64,000 nucleotides of DNA from Pseudomonadota bacterium (GCA_023388175.1 JAEWGT010000008.1:248001-312000), one strand, 5' to 3'. Positions 1 to 11,928 are shown, counted from the stretch's first letter. The notes: a model not told the origin generated them from the sequence alone. Numbers and translations are program-made.

Positions 1-623
1 AGATATGGGGCGTCGGTCTCAACCAGATAGCGATCCGCAGGGACGATCCGCGCAACATCCTGGATTTCCTGGGCGTTCCTGAAGGTAACGATACCGGAAA
101 AAGATATGTAACCACCGAGACTTAGCGCGGTCTGAGCAAGGTCCATGCCGGCGGTGAAGCAGTGCAGCAGGAAGGGGAAGGCCCCTGCCCGGCTTTCTTC
201 TTCGAGGATCGCGGCCATGTCTTCATCGGCGGCGCGGCTGTGGATAACCAGTGGAAGACCGGTGATTCTGGCGGCTGCGATGTGGCGGCGCAGTCCGATG
301 GCCTGGGCCTCGCGCGGGGCGTTGTCGTAGAAATAGTCGAGCCCGGCTTCGCCAATGGCAACGCAGCGCGGATGGGCACTTAGACGAACCAAGTCCTCGA
401 TTTCTATATGCAATTCCTGATCCGCATTATGCGGATGCGTGCCGACGGAGCACCAGACGTTCGCAAAACGTTCCGCCAATCCGGCATAGGTGGAAAAGTT
501 ATCCACCCTTGTGGAAATCGTCACCATGCCGGTGACGCCGGCAGCCTCAGCGCGCGCCATCACCCCATCGATGTCGGCGGAAAGGGCCTCGAAATCGAGA
601 TGGCAGTGGCTGTCGATCAGCAT
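1..623 (-). CDS. tatD: TatD family metal-dependent hydrolase / DNase (partial, 3' end outside window)
   Basis: About 207 N-terminal codons are visible; the gene runs off the left edge. TatD-family enzymes are metal-dependent hydrolases with a TIM-barrel fold and 3'-5' exonuclease activity. The metal-binding set can be read in order: an HxH pair in DSHCHLD at residues 6-8, the acidic GEAGLDY, the histidines in VIHSRAA and LLHCFTA, and the late ETDAPYL aspartate. The ATG lies one base after the metG stop codon (TAA-G-ATG), so the two genes are almost certainly co-transcribed in a tmk-holB-metG-tatD operon. Only the truncation by the window edge is abnormal. Confidence 0.93.
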   Translation of the reverse strand, partial: MLIDSHCHLDFEALSADIDGVMARAEAAGVTGMVTISTRVDNFSTYAGLAERFANVWCSVGTHPHNADQELHIEIEDLVRLSAHPRCVAIGEAGLDYFYDNAPREAQAIGLRRHIAAARITGLPLVIHSRAADEDMAAILEEESRAGAFPFLLHCFTAGMDLAQTALSLGGYISFSGIVTFRNAQEIQDVARIVPADRYLVETDAPY

Positions 624-624
624 C

Positions 625-2175
625 TTATTCGGCCGGCTTTTCGAGGCGCGCGAACACACCTTGAGGTAGCGGCAGCTCGGTATTGGTCAGCAGACTGTTG
701 ACGTTGAGCGCAGCAGCAAGTGTCCTGGCGTCATTTTCGACGCCCAATTGGTCAAGAAGACGCGCAGCGGAGCCGGGAACGAAGGCCAGCATCGGGATAG
801 CGAGCCGGCGAACGGTATCTGCCGTCACGTAGAGGACGGTCGCCATACGTGCCGGATCGGTCTTCTTCAGCGCCCATGGCTCCTGGCCGGCGAAGTAGTT
901 GTTGGCCGAGCTGAGGGCGGCGATGATGGCGCCGGTTGCTTCGTGGACGAGCTGCTGGTCCATGGCCTTCTGCGCTGCTTCCAATGCCTCGGTCACCTCG
1001 GCGATGATGGCATTGTCGGCTTCGGTCAGCGGACCGAGTTCGGGGACCCTGCCCTCGCAGTTCTTGTTGATCATCGACAGCGAGCGCTGGGCCAGGTTGC
1101 CAAGGTTGTTGGCAAGGTCTGCATTGACGCGATTGACCAGCTTTTCGTCCGCATAGTCGCCGTCATTGCCGAAGGAGACTTCGCGCAGGAAGAAGTAGCG
1201 CACGGCATCGGCGCCGAAGGTCTCGACGAGATGGAACGGGTCGATGACATTGCCCAGCGACTTGCTCATCTTCTGGCCGTCGACGGTGAGAAAGCCGTGG
1301 GCGAAGACGCGGTGCTGAACGTCGAGGCCGGCACTCATCAGGAAGGCGGGCCAATAGACGGTGTGGAAGCGGATGATGTCCTTGCCGATGACGTGAAGGT
1401 CAGCCGGCCAGAATTTCTTGAACAGCTCGCTTTGCTCGTTCGGATAGCCGACACCGGTGATGTAATTGGTCAGCGCATCGACCCAGACATACATGACATG
1501 GCCCGGCGCATCCGGAACCGGAATGCCCCAGTCGAAGGTGGTGCGAGAGATGGAGAGATCCTGCAGGCCGCTCTTCACGAAGGATATGATTTCGTTGCGG
1601 CGCTCCTTGGGCGCGATGAAATCGGGATTGGCTTCGTAGAGATCGAGGAGCTTTTGCTGATAGGCCGAGAGACGGAAGAAATAGGTCGGTTCCTCGACCC
1701 ATTCGACCTCGGCGCCCGATGGGGCAAAGCGCTTGCCATCTTTCTCGGTCAGCTCGGCCTCGTCGAAATAGGCCTCGTCGCGCACGGAATACCAGCCCTT
1801 GTAGGTGGACTGGAAAATGTCGCCATTCTGGCTTGCCGCCATCTTCTTCCAGATGGCCTGCGAAGCCTCGAAATGGCGCGGCTCGGTGGTGCGGATGAAG
1901 TCGTCATTGGACAGGTTGAGCGCTTCAGCGAGCTTCTTGAATTCGCCGGCATTGCGGTCAGCCAGTTCGCGGACGGGAATACCTTCCTTGGCTGCCGTCT
2001 GCACCATCTTGATGCCGTGCTCGTCCGTGCCCGTGAGGAAATAGACCTCCCTGCCCTCAAGCCGCTTCCAGCGCGCGATGGCGTCGGTGGCGATCATCTC
2101 ATAGGCATGCCCGATATGGGGGGCGCCATTGGGATAGGAAATCGCGGTCGTGACGTAGAAGGGCTTGGTATTCAT
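625..2175 (-). CDS. metG: methionyl-tRNA synthetase
   Basis: This class I aminoacyl-tRNA synthetase charges tRNA-Met with methionine in the cytoplasm. The 516-residue protein carries the HIGH signature as PHIGHAYE near residue 20 and the KMSKS loop as GQKMSKSLGN near residue 300. It has no C-terminal tRNA-binding (EMAP-like) extension, so it is the short form. The frame stays open upstream to 2304, but the start MNTKPFYVTT at 2175 is preferred: it matches the family N-terminus, and its ATG overlaps the holB stop codon in an ATGA arrangement that implies translational coupling. It sits between holB and tatD. Confidence 0.97.
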   Translation of the reverse strand: MNTKPFYVTTAISYPNGAPHIGHAYEMIATDAIARWKRLEGREVYFLTGTDEHGIKMVQTAAKEGIPVRELADRNAGEFKKLAEALNLSNDDFIRTTEPRHFEASQAIWKKMAASQNGDIFQSTYKGWYSVRDEAYFDEAELTEKDGKRFAPSGAEVEWVEEPTYFFRLSAYQQKLLDLYEANPDFIAPKERRNEIISFVKSGLQDLSISRTTFDWGIPVPDAPGHVMYVWVDALTNYITGVGYPNEQSELFKKFWPADLHVIGKDIIRFHTVYWPAFLMSAGLDVQHRVFAHGFLTVDGQKMSKSLGNVIDPFHLVETFGADAVRYFFLREVSFGNDGDYADEKLVNRVNADLANNLGNLAQRSLSMINKNCEGRVPELGPLTEADNAIIAEVTEALEAAQKAMDQQLVHEATGAIIAALSSANNYFAGQEPWALKKTDPARMATVLYVTADTVRRLAIPMLAFVPGSAARLLDQLGVENDARTLAAALNVNSLLTNTELPLPQGVFARLEKPAE

Positions 2176-3197
2176 GCTGGCTCGGCTGGGCTGGCGGACA
2201 GGGCGCAATGCTTCCGGATGGAATCGAAGATCACAACCAGCGTCTGTTTCATATCGAGGTTGACGCTGTCGGCTTCGCCCAGAAGTGCGCCTGCCTTCTC
2301 CCATAGCTCGGTTGCAGAGGCAAGCCGCCTGCGGAGCCCCGACTGCATGGCGGCATCGCGCATTTCGATGGCCAGCCAGTCATTGAGGATCTCACGGGCG
2401 AAGGACATGTCCGGCCCCTGGGGATCACTGCCCAGCGCATCGGCAAGTTTCAGTTCTGCAGCAATGGGCATGGCGTCGGGTTGCTGAAGCCACTGGATCA
2501 ATGCGCCGACAGGTGAATCCTCGCCCAGCGCCAGTGTTTCAAATGCCCGCCGGGGTCTGCCGCCTGCGAGCTGCACAGCGCGGTCGAGCGAGGTGCCGTC
2601 GAGGTCGGGCAAGCTGGTGGACACCACTTGCGCCAAGAGATCATCAGAAAGCGCGCGCAGGCCGATATTATGGCAGCGCGAGCGGATGGTGGGGAGAAGC
2701 GAACCGGGCCGATGCGAGATCAGAAAGAAGGTCGTGTCGGCGGGCGGTTCTTCCAATGTCTTGAGCAGGGCATTGGCGGCATTGGGATTGCAGTCATCGA
2801 TAGAGTCGAGAATGGCGATGCGATGCCCTGCCCGTCCGCGCGTGTGTTGCAGGGATTCCCGCAGGTCGCGCACGTCTTCGACGCGGATGACCGAATAGAA
2901 GCTCTTGCTGTCCTTTGGCCGCCGGCGCAGCACTGAAAGATTGGGATGAGACAGCGCCCCGATCTGCTCGCGCACGCGAACCGGGTCTTCGTCGCCGGTG
3001 TGCAACAGGATCGCGGCGGCAAGTTCGAAGGCCAGGGTCGCCTTGCCGATGCCCTGGGGGCCGTGCAGCATGATCGCGCCCGGCAGACGCTGTTCGGCCA
3101 ATTGCCCCAAAACGGCGGCACGGGCCGCTTCATGGCCGGTGGCCGCCTGCCTCTGCTCGGGCAGCGGCAGGCCTTCAAGTGCATTCGGATCGGTCAC
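2172..3197 (-). CDS. holB: DNA polymerase III delta' subunit
   Basis: This is the delta' subunit of the clamp loader, which with gamma/tau and delta loads the beta clamp onto primed DNA. The 341-residue protein has an AAA+ fold. Its P-loop-like segment reads GPQGIGKAT, with Ala where an active Walker A has Ser or Thr, in line with delta' being the rigid stator rather than an ATPase. The family segment ALLKTLEEPP near residue 145 is present. The start (MTDPNALEG) overlaps the tmk stop by four bases and the end overlaps the metG start by four bases, so tmk, holB and metG look translationally coupled. Confidence 0.93.
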   Translation of the reverse strand: MTDPNALEGLPLPEQRQAATGHEAARAAVLGQLAEQRLPGAIMLHGPQGIGKATLAFELAAAILLHTGDEDPVRVREQIGALSHPNLSVLRRRPKDSKSFYSVIRVEDVRDLRESLQHTRGRAGHRIAILDSIDDCNPNAANALLKTLEEPPADTTFFLISHRPGSLLPTIRSRCHNIGLRALSDDLLAQVVSTSLPDLDGTSLDRAVQLAGGRPRRAFETLALGEDSPVGALIQWLQQPDAMPIAAELKLADALGSDPQGPDMSFAREILNDWLAIEMRDAAMQSGLRRRLASATELWEKAGALLGEADSVNLDMKQTLVVIFDSIRKHCALSASPAEPA

Positions 3198-3880
3198 GCC
3201 GGGAGCCTGTTCTGCAGCTCGGGGAAACGGGCAGTGACGACGGACCAGATAGCGTCCTCAAGCTCATCTTCGCTCTGCTCCGCCGAAATGACGACGCAGC
3301 GGTCGGGATTGTCACGGGCGATGTCGAGGAAGTTGGCGCGCAGCAGCTTGTGCCATTCCAGCTCTTCCTTCTCGAAACGGTCGCCGGTCAGTTGCAAACC
3401 GTCTTCAAGAGTGCGCTGCTCCACCCGGCGGAAGGCGGCTTCCGGGTCCATGTCGAGTACTATGGTGAGGTCCGGCGTGTGGCCATCGAGCGCCAGGTCT
3501 TCGAGCGCATTGATCAGCCGGTCATCCACGCCCCCGGTCAGCCCCTGATAGGCCCGAGTCGAATCGCAGAAGCGGTCGGAAATGACCCAGGTGCCCTTGG
3601 ACAGAGAGGGCGCGATCAACTGGTTGACGTGATCGAGGCGCGCCGCGGCGAACAGCACCGCTTCCGACCCCGCGCCCCAGACTTCCGAGCGCCCTTGCAG
3701 GATGAAGGAGCGGATCGCCTCGGCCTTTGGGGTGCCACCCGGCTCGCGGGTCCGCACCACCTCGATGCCCGAGCGCCCCAGATTGTTGAGCAGACGCCGG
3801 ACCTGCGTCGATTTTCCCACGCCCTCGCCACCTTCAAAGGTGATGAAGCGAGCGGGGCGTCGATTTGGCGCTTCGAGCAT
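3194..3880 (-). CDS. tmk: thymidylate kinase (dTMP kinase)
   Basis: This enzyme phosphorylates dTMP to dTDP with ATP in the dTTP pathway. At 228 residues it has the usual length. The P-loop FEGGEGVGKST covers residues 15-25, the dTMP/LID segment TREPGGTPKAEAIR follows at about residue 45, and the DRFCDST motif comes near residue 105. It is the first gene of the tmk-holB-metG-tatD run and overlaps holB by four bases. The 340 bases upstream separate it from the D-Ala-D-Ala carboxypeptidase gene and contain two dyads. Confidence 0.95.
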   Translation of the reverse strand: MLEAPNRRPARFITFEGGEGVGKSTQVRRLLNNLGRSGIEVVRTREPGGTPKAEAIRSFILQGRSEVWGAGSEAVLFAAARLDHVNQLIAPSLSKGTWVISDRFCDSTRAYQGLTGGVDDRLINALEDLALDGHTPDLTIVLDMDPEAAFRRVEQRTLEDGLQLTGDRFEKEELEWHKLLRANFLDIARDNPDRCVVISAEQSEDELEDAIWSVVTARFPELQNRLPA

Positions 3881-4016
3881 GGGCAGGTCGATTCCTTGGC
3901 TGATCTTCTTTTAGGGCACAAGGCCGGAGGGGAAAAGGTGGACAGGCATATCTTCGTGCCATTGGCGCCAGTGCGAGCCTGTGGCAGCGGTCCATGTTTA
4001 TTGCCGGATCGCATGG

Positions 4017-4039
4017 ACCACCCGGATAAACCGGGTGGT
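4017..4039. repeat. REP-like hairpin (9-bp arms)
   Basis: The arms ACCACCCGG and CCGGGTGGT are perfectly complementary around the loop ATAAA, and the 3' flank is GACGACG. A second intergenic dyad at 10547-10569 has a comparable GC-rich perfect stem followed by GACGA. I infer that both belong to a dispersed repetitive extragenic palindrome family; no other copy was seen in the window. Confidence 0.5.
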
Positions 4040-4182
4040 GACGACGTGGAGGGACCGAACTCGTGGATGGCCGCCGTCGCGGTCGTTTGTCTGCAGAATG
4101 TCCATCTCTCCGCCGTCGAGATTGGCCTTAAGGGAAAGACTCGGCCCGCCATTCGAGCGTAGCTCTCATGGCCTTTTCGCCT

Positions 4183-4207
4183 AAATTCGCTCCACTGGAG
4201 CGAATTT
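4183..4207. repeat. 25-base palindrome downstream of the dac gene
   Basis: The arms AAATTCGCTCCA and TGGAGCGAATTT are perfect 12-base inverted repeats around one central C. The palindrome lies 15 bases beyond the stop of the carboxypeptidase gene. Neither side has a long T run, so it is at best a weak intrinsic terminator. It could instead be a protein-binding or dispersed palindromic repeat. Confidence 0.55.
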
Positions 4208-4221
4208 GCCTGCGGCCCGGC

Positions 4222-5382
4222 TCAAAGCCAACCCAAAGCCAGGTGCTTGAGCGCATCTGTCGCCCGGCGCATTAGGTCCCCCTGCCCCACATCCTCGGCG
4301 GCGTAGAGCGGAGCGGCCTGCACCAGCTGGTCGTTGCAGAAAACGCGCAGTTCACCAATCTGGTCACCCTGACGCACGGGCGGCATGAGCGGGCCGGAAT
4401 AATTGAGCGTGGCCGAGAGGCACTGGCGCGAACCACGCGGCAGATAGAGGGCGATCTCGCCCCTGCCCACCATGCCCACATTGGGGCTTTCCCCGCCATA
4501 GACATCGGCATAGCCGACCACTGTGCCCGCCGAATAAGGGGTGATCCGCTCAAACGCGCGCTGGCCCCATGTCAGCAGCTTGCGCCCTTCCTCGGCGCGT
4601 TCACGCATCGAGGTCAGGCCGTGAACGACGGCAATCAGGCGGCGGTCGCCCTGCGCGGTCGATAGAACCACGCCGTAACCCGCAGAATTGGTATGCCCGG
4701 TCTTGAGACCGTCCACACCGATGCCGACATCGATCAGCGAATTGCGGTTGGCTTGCCTGATATTGTTCCATTCCATCTCCGGCTCGGAGAAGTAATGGTA
4801 AAACTCAGGAAATTCGCGGATCAGGTAACGCCCCAGATCGGCCAGATCGCGGGCTGTAGAATATTCGTCGGGGTCGGGCAGCCCGGTGGAATTGGTGAAA
4901 TTGGACCCATCGAGGCCCAGCACTCCCGCCAGCTCGTTCATCATCAGGGCGAATGTGGCTTCGGTGCCCGCAATCCCTTCGGCCAGAATGATGGCGGCGT
5001 CATTGCCCGACTGGATAATGACGGAGCGGATGAGGTCCTCGACGCGGATCTGTGAATTGAGTTCGGCGAACATGGTCGAGCCGCCCGATGTGGCGCCGCC
5101 CGTGCGCCAGGCATTTTCGGAGACAAAGAACAGATCGTCGAGACTAACCCGGCCGTCGCGGATTTCGTTGAAGACGACGGCCAGCGTCATCAGCTTGGTC
5201 ATGCTCGCCGGTTCAAGCCGGGAATCTGCGTCCTTCTGGAAGATGACGGCACCGGACTCGCTGTCCATAAGCACCGCGAATTTTGCCTTGGTGTCGAAGT
5301 CGACCTGGGCTGAGACTGGCGCGGCCAGAGCCAGGATGGCGGCGATGGCGATCAGCAGTCTCACAGAGTCCCCCTCTTTCAT
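4222..5382 (-). CDS. D-alanyl-D-alanine carboxypeptidase (PBP5/6 family, peptidase S11)
   Basis: This penicillin-binding protein trims the terminal D-Ala from peptidoglycan pentapeptides in the periplasm. The 386-residue protein starts with a Sec signal peptide whose hydrophobic core is at about residues 8-22, ending near PVSAQ. All three serine DD-peptidase motifs are present: SMTK with Ser60 and Lys63, SGN at 125-127, and KTG at 227-229. The C-terminal beta-rich domain of PBP5 follows; I see no obvious amphipathic anchor. It lies 24 bases downstream of rlpA, another septal cell-wall gene, so the two are probably co-transcribed. dacA, dacC and dacF cannot be told apart from sequence alone. 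Confidence 0.93.
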   Translation of the reverse strand: MKEGDSVRLLIAIAAILALAAPVSAQVDFDTKAKFAVLMDSESGAVIFQKDADSRLEPASMTKLMTLAVVFNEIRDGRVSLDDLFFVSENAWRTGGATSGGSTMFAELNSQIRVEDLIRSVIIQSGNDAAIILAEGIAGTEATFALMMNELAGVLGLDGSNFTNSTGLPDPDEYSTARDLADLGRYLIREFPEFYHYFSEPEMEWNNIRQANRNSLIDVGIGVDGLKTGHTNSAGYGVVLSTAQGDRRLIAVVHGLTSMRERAEEGRKLLTWGQRAFERITPYSAGTVVGYADVYGGESPNVGMVGRGEIALYLPRGSRQCLSATLNYSGPLMPPVRQGDQIGELRVFCNDQLVQAAPLYAAEDVGQGDLMRRATDALKHLALGWL

Positions 5383-5406
5383 GCCCGTCCGCCCCGGGCA
5401 TTTATA

Positions 5407-6456
5407 TCAATAGCGAACTATGTCCGTGAGGCCAAGTTGCCGACCCAGTTCGGACACGTCATCAAGGCCCACACCGGGCTTCAAATATGTGAGAGTGAGC
5501 CGTGTTGCGGCACGGCCATTCGTGGTTGTGGCCTCTTCGGTCACTGCACCGAGCAGTGCGAATTCCTGCACCAGACGCTCGGCATTGGCCGGGTCTGCAT
5601 AGATGCCGAGGCCGATATTGACCTGACGACTGTCGGCGTCGATCAATGCGACCCAATCGGTCAGCTCGGCGTTACCGGAGGCCATGGCGTTGGCGGCCGC
5701 ATGGGCGCTGCCGATTGCGGCGTCAGCCTGGGTCGCATCTGCATAAGAGAACAGACCGCTGATGAAATTGGTGGTCATGCCGACGAGGCTGCGATTGCTT
5801 TCGCCACCTGCGCTGGCGACGCTGGTGCGGCCTGTATCATAGGCGGGTCCGGTATAGCTGGCCATCAGCACGCGGGTATCGTCGCCATTGAGGGGCGCTT
5901 CACCGACATATTCGACGGTCACATTTGCCGAACCCTGATTGACGTAGCCAAGCATGGACGCTGCGCGGTAGCTCAGGTCGATGATGCGGCCAGCCACATA
6001 GGGGCCGCGATCGTTGATACGCACGACCACCGAACGGCCATTGTCCTTGTTGGTGACGCGGGCATAGGACGGCAGGGGCAAAGTCGGGTGGGCGGCGGTG
6101 ATGTGATTGGCGGAGAAAATCTCGCCATTGGCAGTCTTGCGGCCGTGGAAGTCCGACCCGTACCATGAGGCAGTGCCGGCGGCGGCGTAGTTTGGATTAT
6201 GTTCTGGCACATAGGTCTTGCCGCGCACCGTATAGGGTTTGCCGACCTGGTAACGGCCACCCCCGCGCGGCGGATTTGGATTGCTGGTGACCCGCGGCGA
6301 TACGGCGACGCCATATTCGCTGGAGGTGAACGCCCCGCGCTTGACGGTTGCGCCAAGGCCTCCGCCGGTCGCGCAGGCGGCGATCATCGGAAGAATGAGG
6401 GCCGAAAGGGCCAGGACACGGACGGCGCTGCGCCAGGAGGTCGTCACGGTACGCAA
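5407..6456 (-). CDS. rlpA: RlpA-type septal ring lytic transglycosylase lipoprotein
   Basis: RlpA proteins are outer-membrane lipoproteins that cleave denuded glycan strands at the septum. The 349-residue precursor has a hydrophobic signal ending in the lipobox IAAC with lipid-attachment Cys28. The double-psi beta-barrel follows at about residues 90-180, with the signature GTASWYGSDFHGRKTANGE and the catalytic-type Asp in RINDRGPY. The C-terminal region from about residue 265 (DWVALIDADSRQVNIG) resembles a SPOR domain, which binds denuded septal peptidoglycan. It is the first gene of a minus-strand envelope pair with the carboxypeptidase. A weak CtrA-like box lies about 80 bases upstream. Confidence 0.92.
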   Translation of the reverse strand: MRTVTTSWRSAVRVLALSALILPMIAACATGGGLGATVKRGAFTSSEYGVAVSPRVTSNPNPPRGGGRYQVGKPYTVRGKTYVPEHNPNYAAAGTASWYGSDFHGRKTANGEIFSANHITAAHPTLPLPSYARVTNKDNGRSVVVRINDRGPYVAGRIIDLSYRAASMLGYVNQGSANVTVEYVGEAPLNGDDTRVLMASYTGPAYDTGRTSVASAGGESNRSLVGMTTNFISGLFSYADATQADAAIGSAHAAANAMASGNAELTDWVALIDADSRQVNIGLGIYADPANAERLVQEFALLGAVTEEATTTNGRAATRLTLTYLKPGVGLDDVSELGRQLGLTDIVRY

Positions 6457-6717
6457 TACTCTACAAAATCAGAACTTTTCGCGCGAAAGGGTAACCCGAT
6501 GCCTCCCGGGATGACAGAAAGGAACAATTTTACGGTTTAGGAGAGGTTAAGGCCAACGGCGCGTTACCGGCAAAGGAAGAATTTTCGTCAAAGGGTCGGA
6601 ATGCCGCCATGTTCTACGCGCAGATGTGCTTGTCGCTTGACTGATATAAAGATATCTTTATGTGATGTTGCGCGCTTCTCCCCCTGGCGCTCTCGACTTT
6701 TATAGAAAGAGGACGCG
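6457..6717. other. divergent regulatory region between rlpA and metH
   Basis: These 261 bases separate divergently transcribed rlpA and metH and must hold both promoters. I see no gene here. Two elements are visible: a perfect 16-base palindrome close to metH (6646-6661) and a TTTA-N7-TTAA box at 6536-6550, one base short of the CtrA consensus. Consensus -35/-10 pairs were not evident. Confidence 0.6.
6646..6661. promoter_or_regulatory. 16-bp palindromic operator candidate upstream of metH
   Basis: ATAAAGATATCTTTAT is a perfect 16-base palindrome centred 64 bases upstream of the metH start, in an AT-rich patch of an otherwise GC-rich region. Its size and symmetry fit a dimeric winged-helix repressor. 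From memory, similar AT-rich palindromes precede methionine-cycle genes in Hyphomicrobiales and have been assigned to an ArsR-family S-adenosylhomocysteine regulator (SahR). That assignment is recalled and not checked. Confidence 0.6.
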
Positions 6718-10479
<3,762 letters not shown>

Positions 10480-10546
10480 TATCTCTTCGCATCTGCGGGT
10501 GGGACGTCAGAGGTCCATCCGGGCCGTGGTGTCCGCGACGAGAAGG

Positions 10547-10569
10547 ATTGCCCGGCCAGGCCGGGCAAT
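10547..10569. repeat. REP-like hairpin (11-bp arms) after metH
   Basis: The perfect 11-base arms ATTGCCCGGCC and GGCCGGGCAAT flank a single A. The dyad lies 68 bases after the metH stop and is followed by TGACGA, a flank it shares with the hairpin at 4017-4039. It could act as an mRNA-stabilising or terminator-like stem at the metH 3' end, but it lacks a T run. It looks like one member of a dispersed palindrome family. Confidence 0.5.
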
Positions 10570-10610
10570 GACGAAAAACGAGAGATTTGAGCGAAACAGC
10601 GATCAAGGTC

Positions 10611-10961
10611 ATGTCCCGCACCCAAGCCATCCCCGTCACCCTCATCACCCGGCCCGGCCGGCCCGTAGCGCTGGATGGCGATAGCGCCTTCATTCGCCTG
10701 CCCCCCAATTCGGGGCATGGGCATGCGGATGGTGAAGTGTGCGTGGCGTGTTCGGCACAAACCGATATACGCGCGCTGCTCCATAACCTGCTGGAAGAGC
10801 AGAAGCGCGGCATGCGGCCGGCATTTTCGCGCGTTGTCGTCGATGCCAGCGCGGTGTCCGACCCGCAGCAGGTCGTCCTGGCGCTGACGGGCAAGCTGCC
10901 GGCACAGGCTTTGCGAGACCATGGCGTCGCCCGCATGTTTTATCTTGCCGACACGAAATGA
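10611..10961 (+). CDS. small CobW/COG0523-like protein lacking the P-loop
   Basis: I do not know the function of this 116-residue protein, but it aligns by eye with pieces of CobW/COG0523 metal-chaperone GTPases. IPVTLIT matches the first beta strand IPVTVLT, yet the following GxxGxGKT P-loop is absent and reads RPGRPVAL. VCVAC stands where the family metal motif CxCC is expected and keeps two of three cysteines. PAFSRVVVDASAVSDP matches the Walker-B-like FDRVVIETSGLADP. A long deletion lies between the first two segments. It follows metH, a cobalamin enzyme, on the same strand. The ATG at 10611 is used; a TTG at 10587 is possible. GTP binding is not expected. Confidence 0.7.
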   Translation: MSRTQAIPVTLITRPGRPVALDGDSAFIRLPPNSGHGHADGEVCVACSAQTDIRALLHNLLEEQKRGMRPAFSRVVVDASAVSDPQQVVLALTGKLPAQALRDHGVARMFYLADTK

Positions 10962-10995
10962 AGCATTATCGTCCGCCTGAATAATGGAGGCGGCG

Positions 10996-11928
10996 ATGCG
11001 CAAACCCAAGATCGGACTGGCCCTGGGCAGTGGCGCCGCGCGGGGCTGGGCGCATGTTGGCGTGCTGGATGCGCTGGTGGAAGCCGGAATCAAGCCGGAC
11101 ATTATTGCAGGCACTTCGATGGGTGCGCTGGTCGGCGGCGTTTATGCCAGCGGACGGCACGAGGCGCTGCGCGACTGGGCGCTGTCGGCTGACAGACGGA
11201 TCGTTGCGTCTCTGGTCGATGTCGGGTTTCTGGCGGGCGGGCTGGTCGATGGCGTGCGTATTGTCGACTGGCTGACCGGTCTGAAGATTTCGCGCAATAT
11301 CGAAGATCTCAAGCTGCCCTTTGCCGCCGTTGCGACCGATCTGGCCAGTGGACGGGAGGTCTGGCTGCGCGAAGGGCCACTGGACAAGGCCATTCGCGCT
11401 TCGATTTCCATGCCCGGCATTTTCAGCCCGGTGGAGATAGACGGCGACTGGCTTGTGGATGGCGGGCTGGTCAATCCAATTCCAGTTTCGCTCTGCCGGG
11501 CCATGGGGGCCGATTTCGTCATAGCGGTCAATCTCAACGAAGACCTGCTGGGCCGGCGCCTGTTGCCCGAAATCGCGGTGACCCCGGACCCGGTGGAACC
11601 CCAGAAGAGTGTCAACTGGATCGACATGGTCAAGACCATGCCTGCTGCCATGGCAGCGCAGATGTCCAATTTCAAGCTGTTCGGCAATGGCGGGCTGGCG
11701 CCCGGCTATTTTGACGTTCTGGGCAATGCGCTCAACATCATGCAGGACCACATCACTCGCTCGCGGCTGGCCGGTGAACCGCCGCATGCGCTGATCCTGC
11801 CGCGCGTGGTTGATATCGGCCTGATGGACTTTCACCGCGCCAAAGAGGCCATAGAAGAAGGCCGCGCCGCAACAGAGCGGGTGCTGCCTGTCATCGAAGC
11901 CAAGCTCGGGCGCTCGCGGGCCAATTAG
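10996..11928 (+). CDS. patatin-like phospholipase (RssA/YchK-type)
   Basis: This is a serine hydrolase of the bacterial patatin family, whose members hydrolyse acyl esters of phospholipids. The glycine-rich oxyanion segment LGSGAARG is at residues 10-17, the nucleophile elbow GTSMG puts Ser41 at the centre, and the catalytic dyad Asp155 is in DGG (155-157). At 310 residues it matches the short cytoplasmic RssA/YchK group. An ATG at 10984 is in frame, but the one at 10996 is preferred because GGAGG sits five bases before it. Its stop overlaps that of the convergent nnr gene. Confidence 0.9.
   Translation: MRKPKIGLALGSGAARGWAHVGVLDALVEAGIKPDIIAGTSMGALVGGVYASGRHEALRDWALSADRRIVASLVDVGFLAGGLVDGVRIVDWLTGLKISRNIEDLKLPFAAVATDLASGREVWLREGPLDKAIRASISMPGIFSPVEIDGDWLVDGGLVNPIPVSLCRAMGADFVIAVNLNEDLLGRRLLPEIAVTPDPVEPQKSVNWIDMVKTMPAAMAAQMSNFKLFGNGGLAPGYFDVLGNALNIMQDHITRSRLAGEPPHALILPRVVDIGLMDFHRAKEAIEEGRAATERVLPVIEAKLGRSRAN

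Larger units (their letters stand above)
3881..4221. other. intergenic region between tmk and the dac gene, no gene seen
   Basis: This 341-base gap lies upstream of tmk and downstream of the D-Ala-D-Ala carboxypeptidase gene, both on the minus strand. No frame in it resembles a known protein. It holds a 9-5-9 hairpin at 4017-4039 and a nearly perfect 25-base palindrome at 4183-4207, listed separately. A tmk promoter should lie here, but I could not pick one out with confidence. Confidence 0.6.

Noticed and set aside
748..2487. Long plus-strand open frame opposite metG and holB
   Set aside because: It spans two genuine genes with clear motifs on the opposite strand and has no recognisable domain of its own. 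The same reasoning removes the long frames opposite tig, parE, the helicase, lpdA and pdhB.
6457..6717. SAM or cobalamin riboswitch upstream of metH
   Set aside because: Neither the conserved core motifs nor space for the helices was visible. The palindrome at 6646-6661 is better explained as a protein operator.
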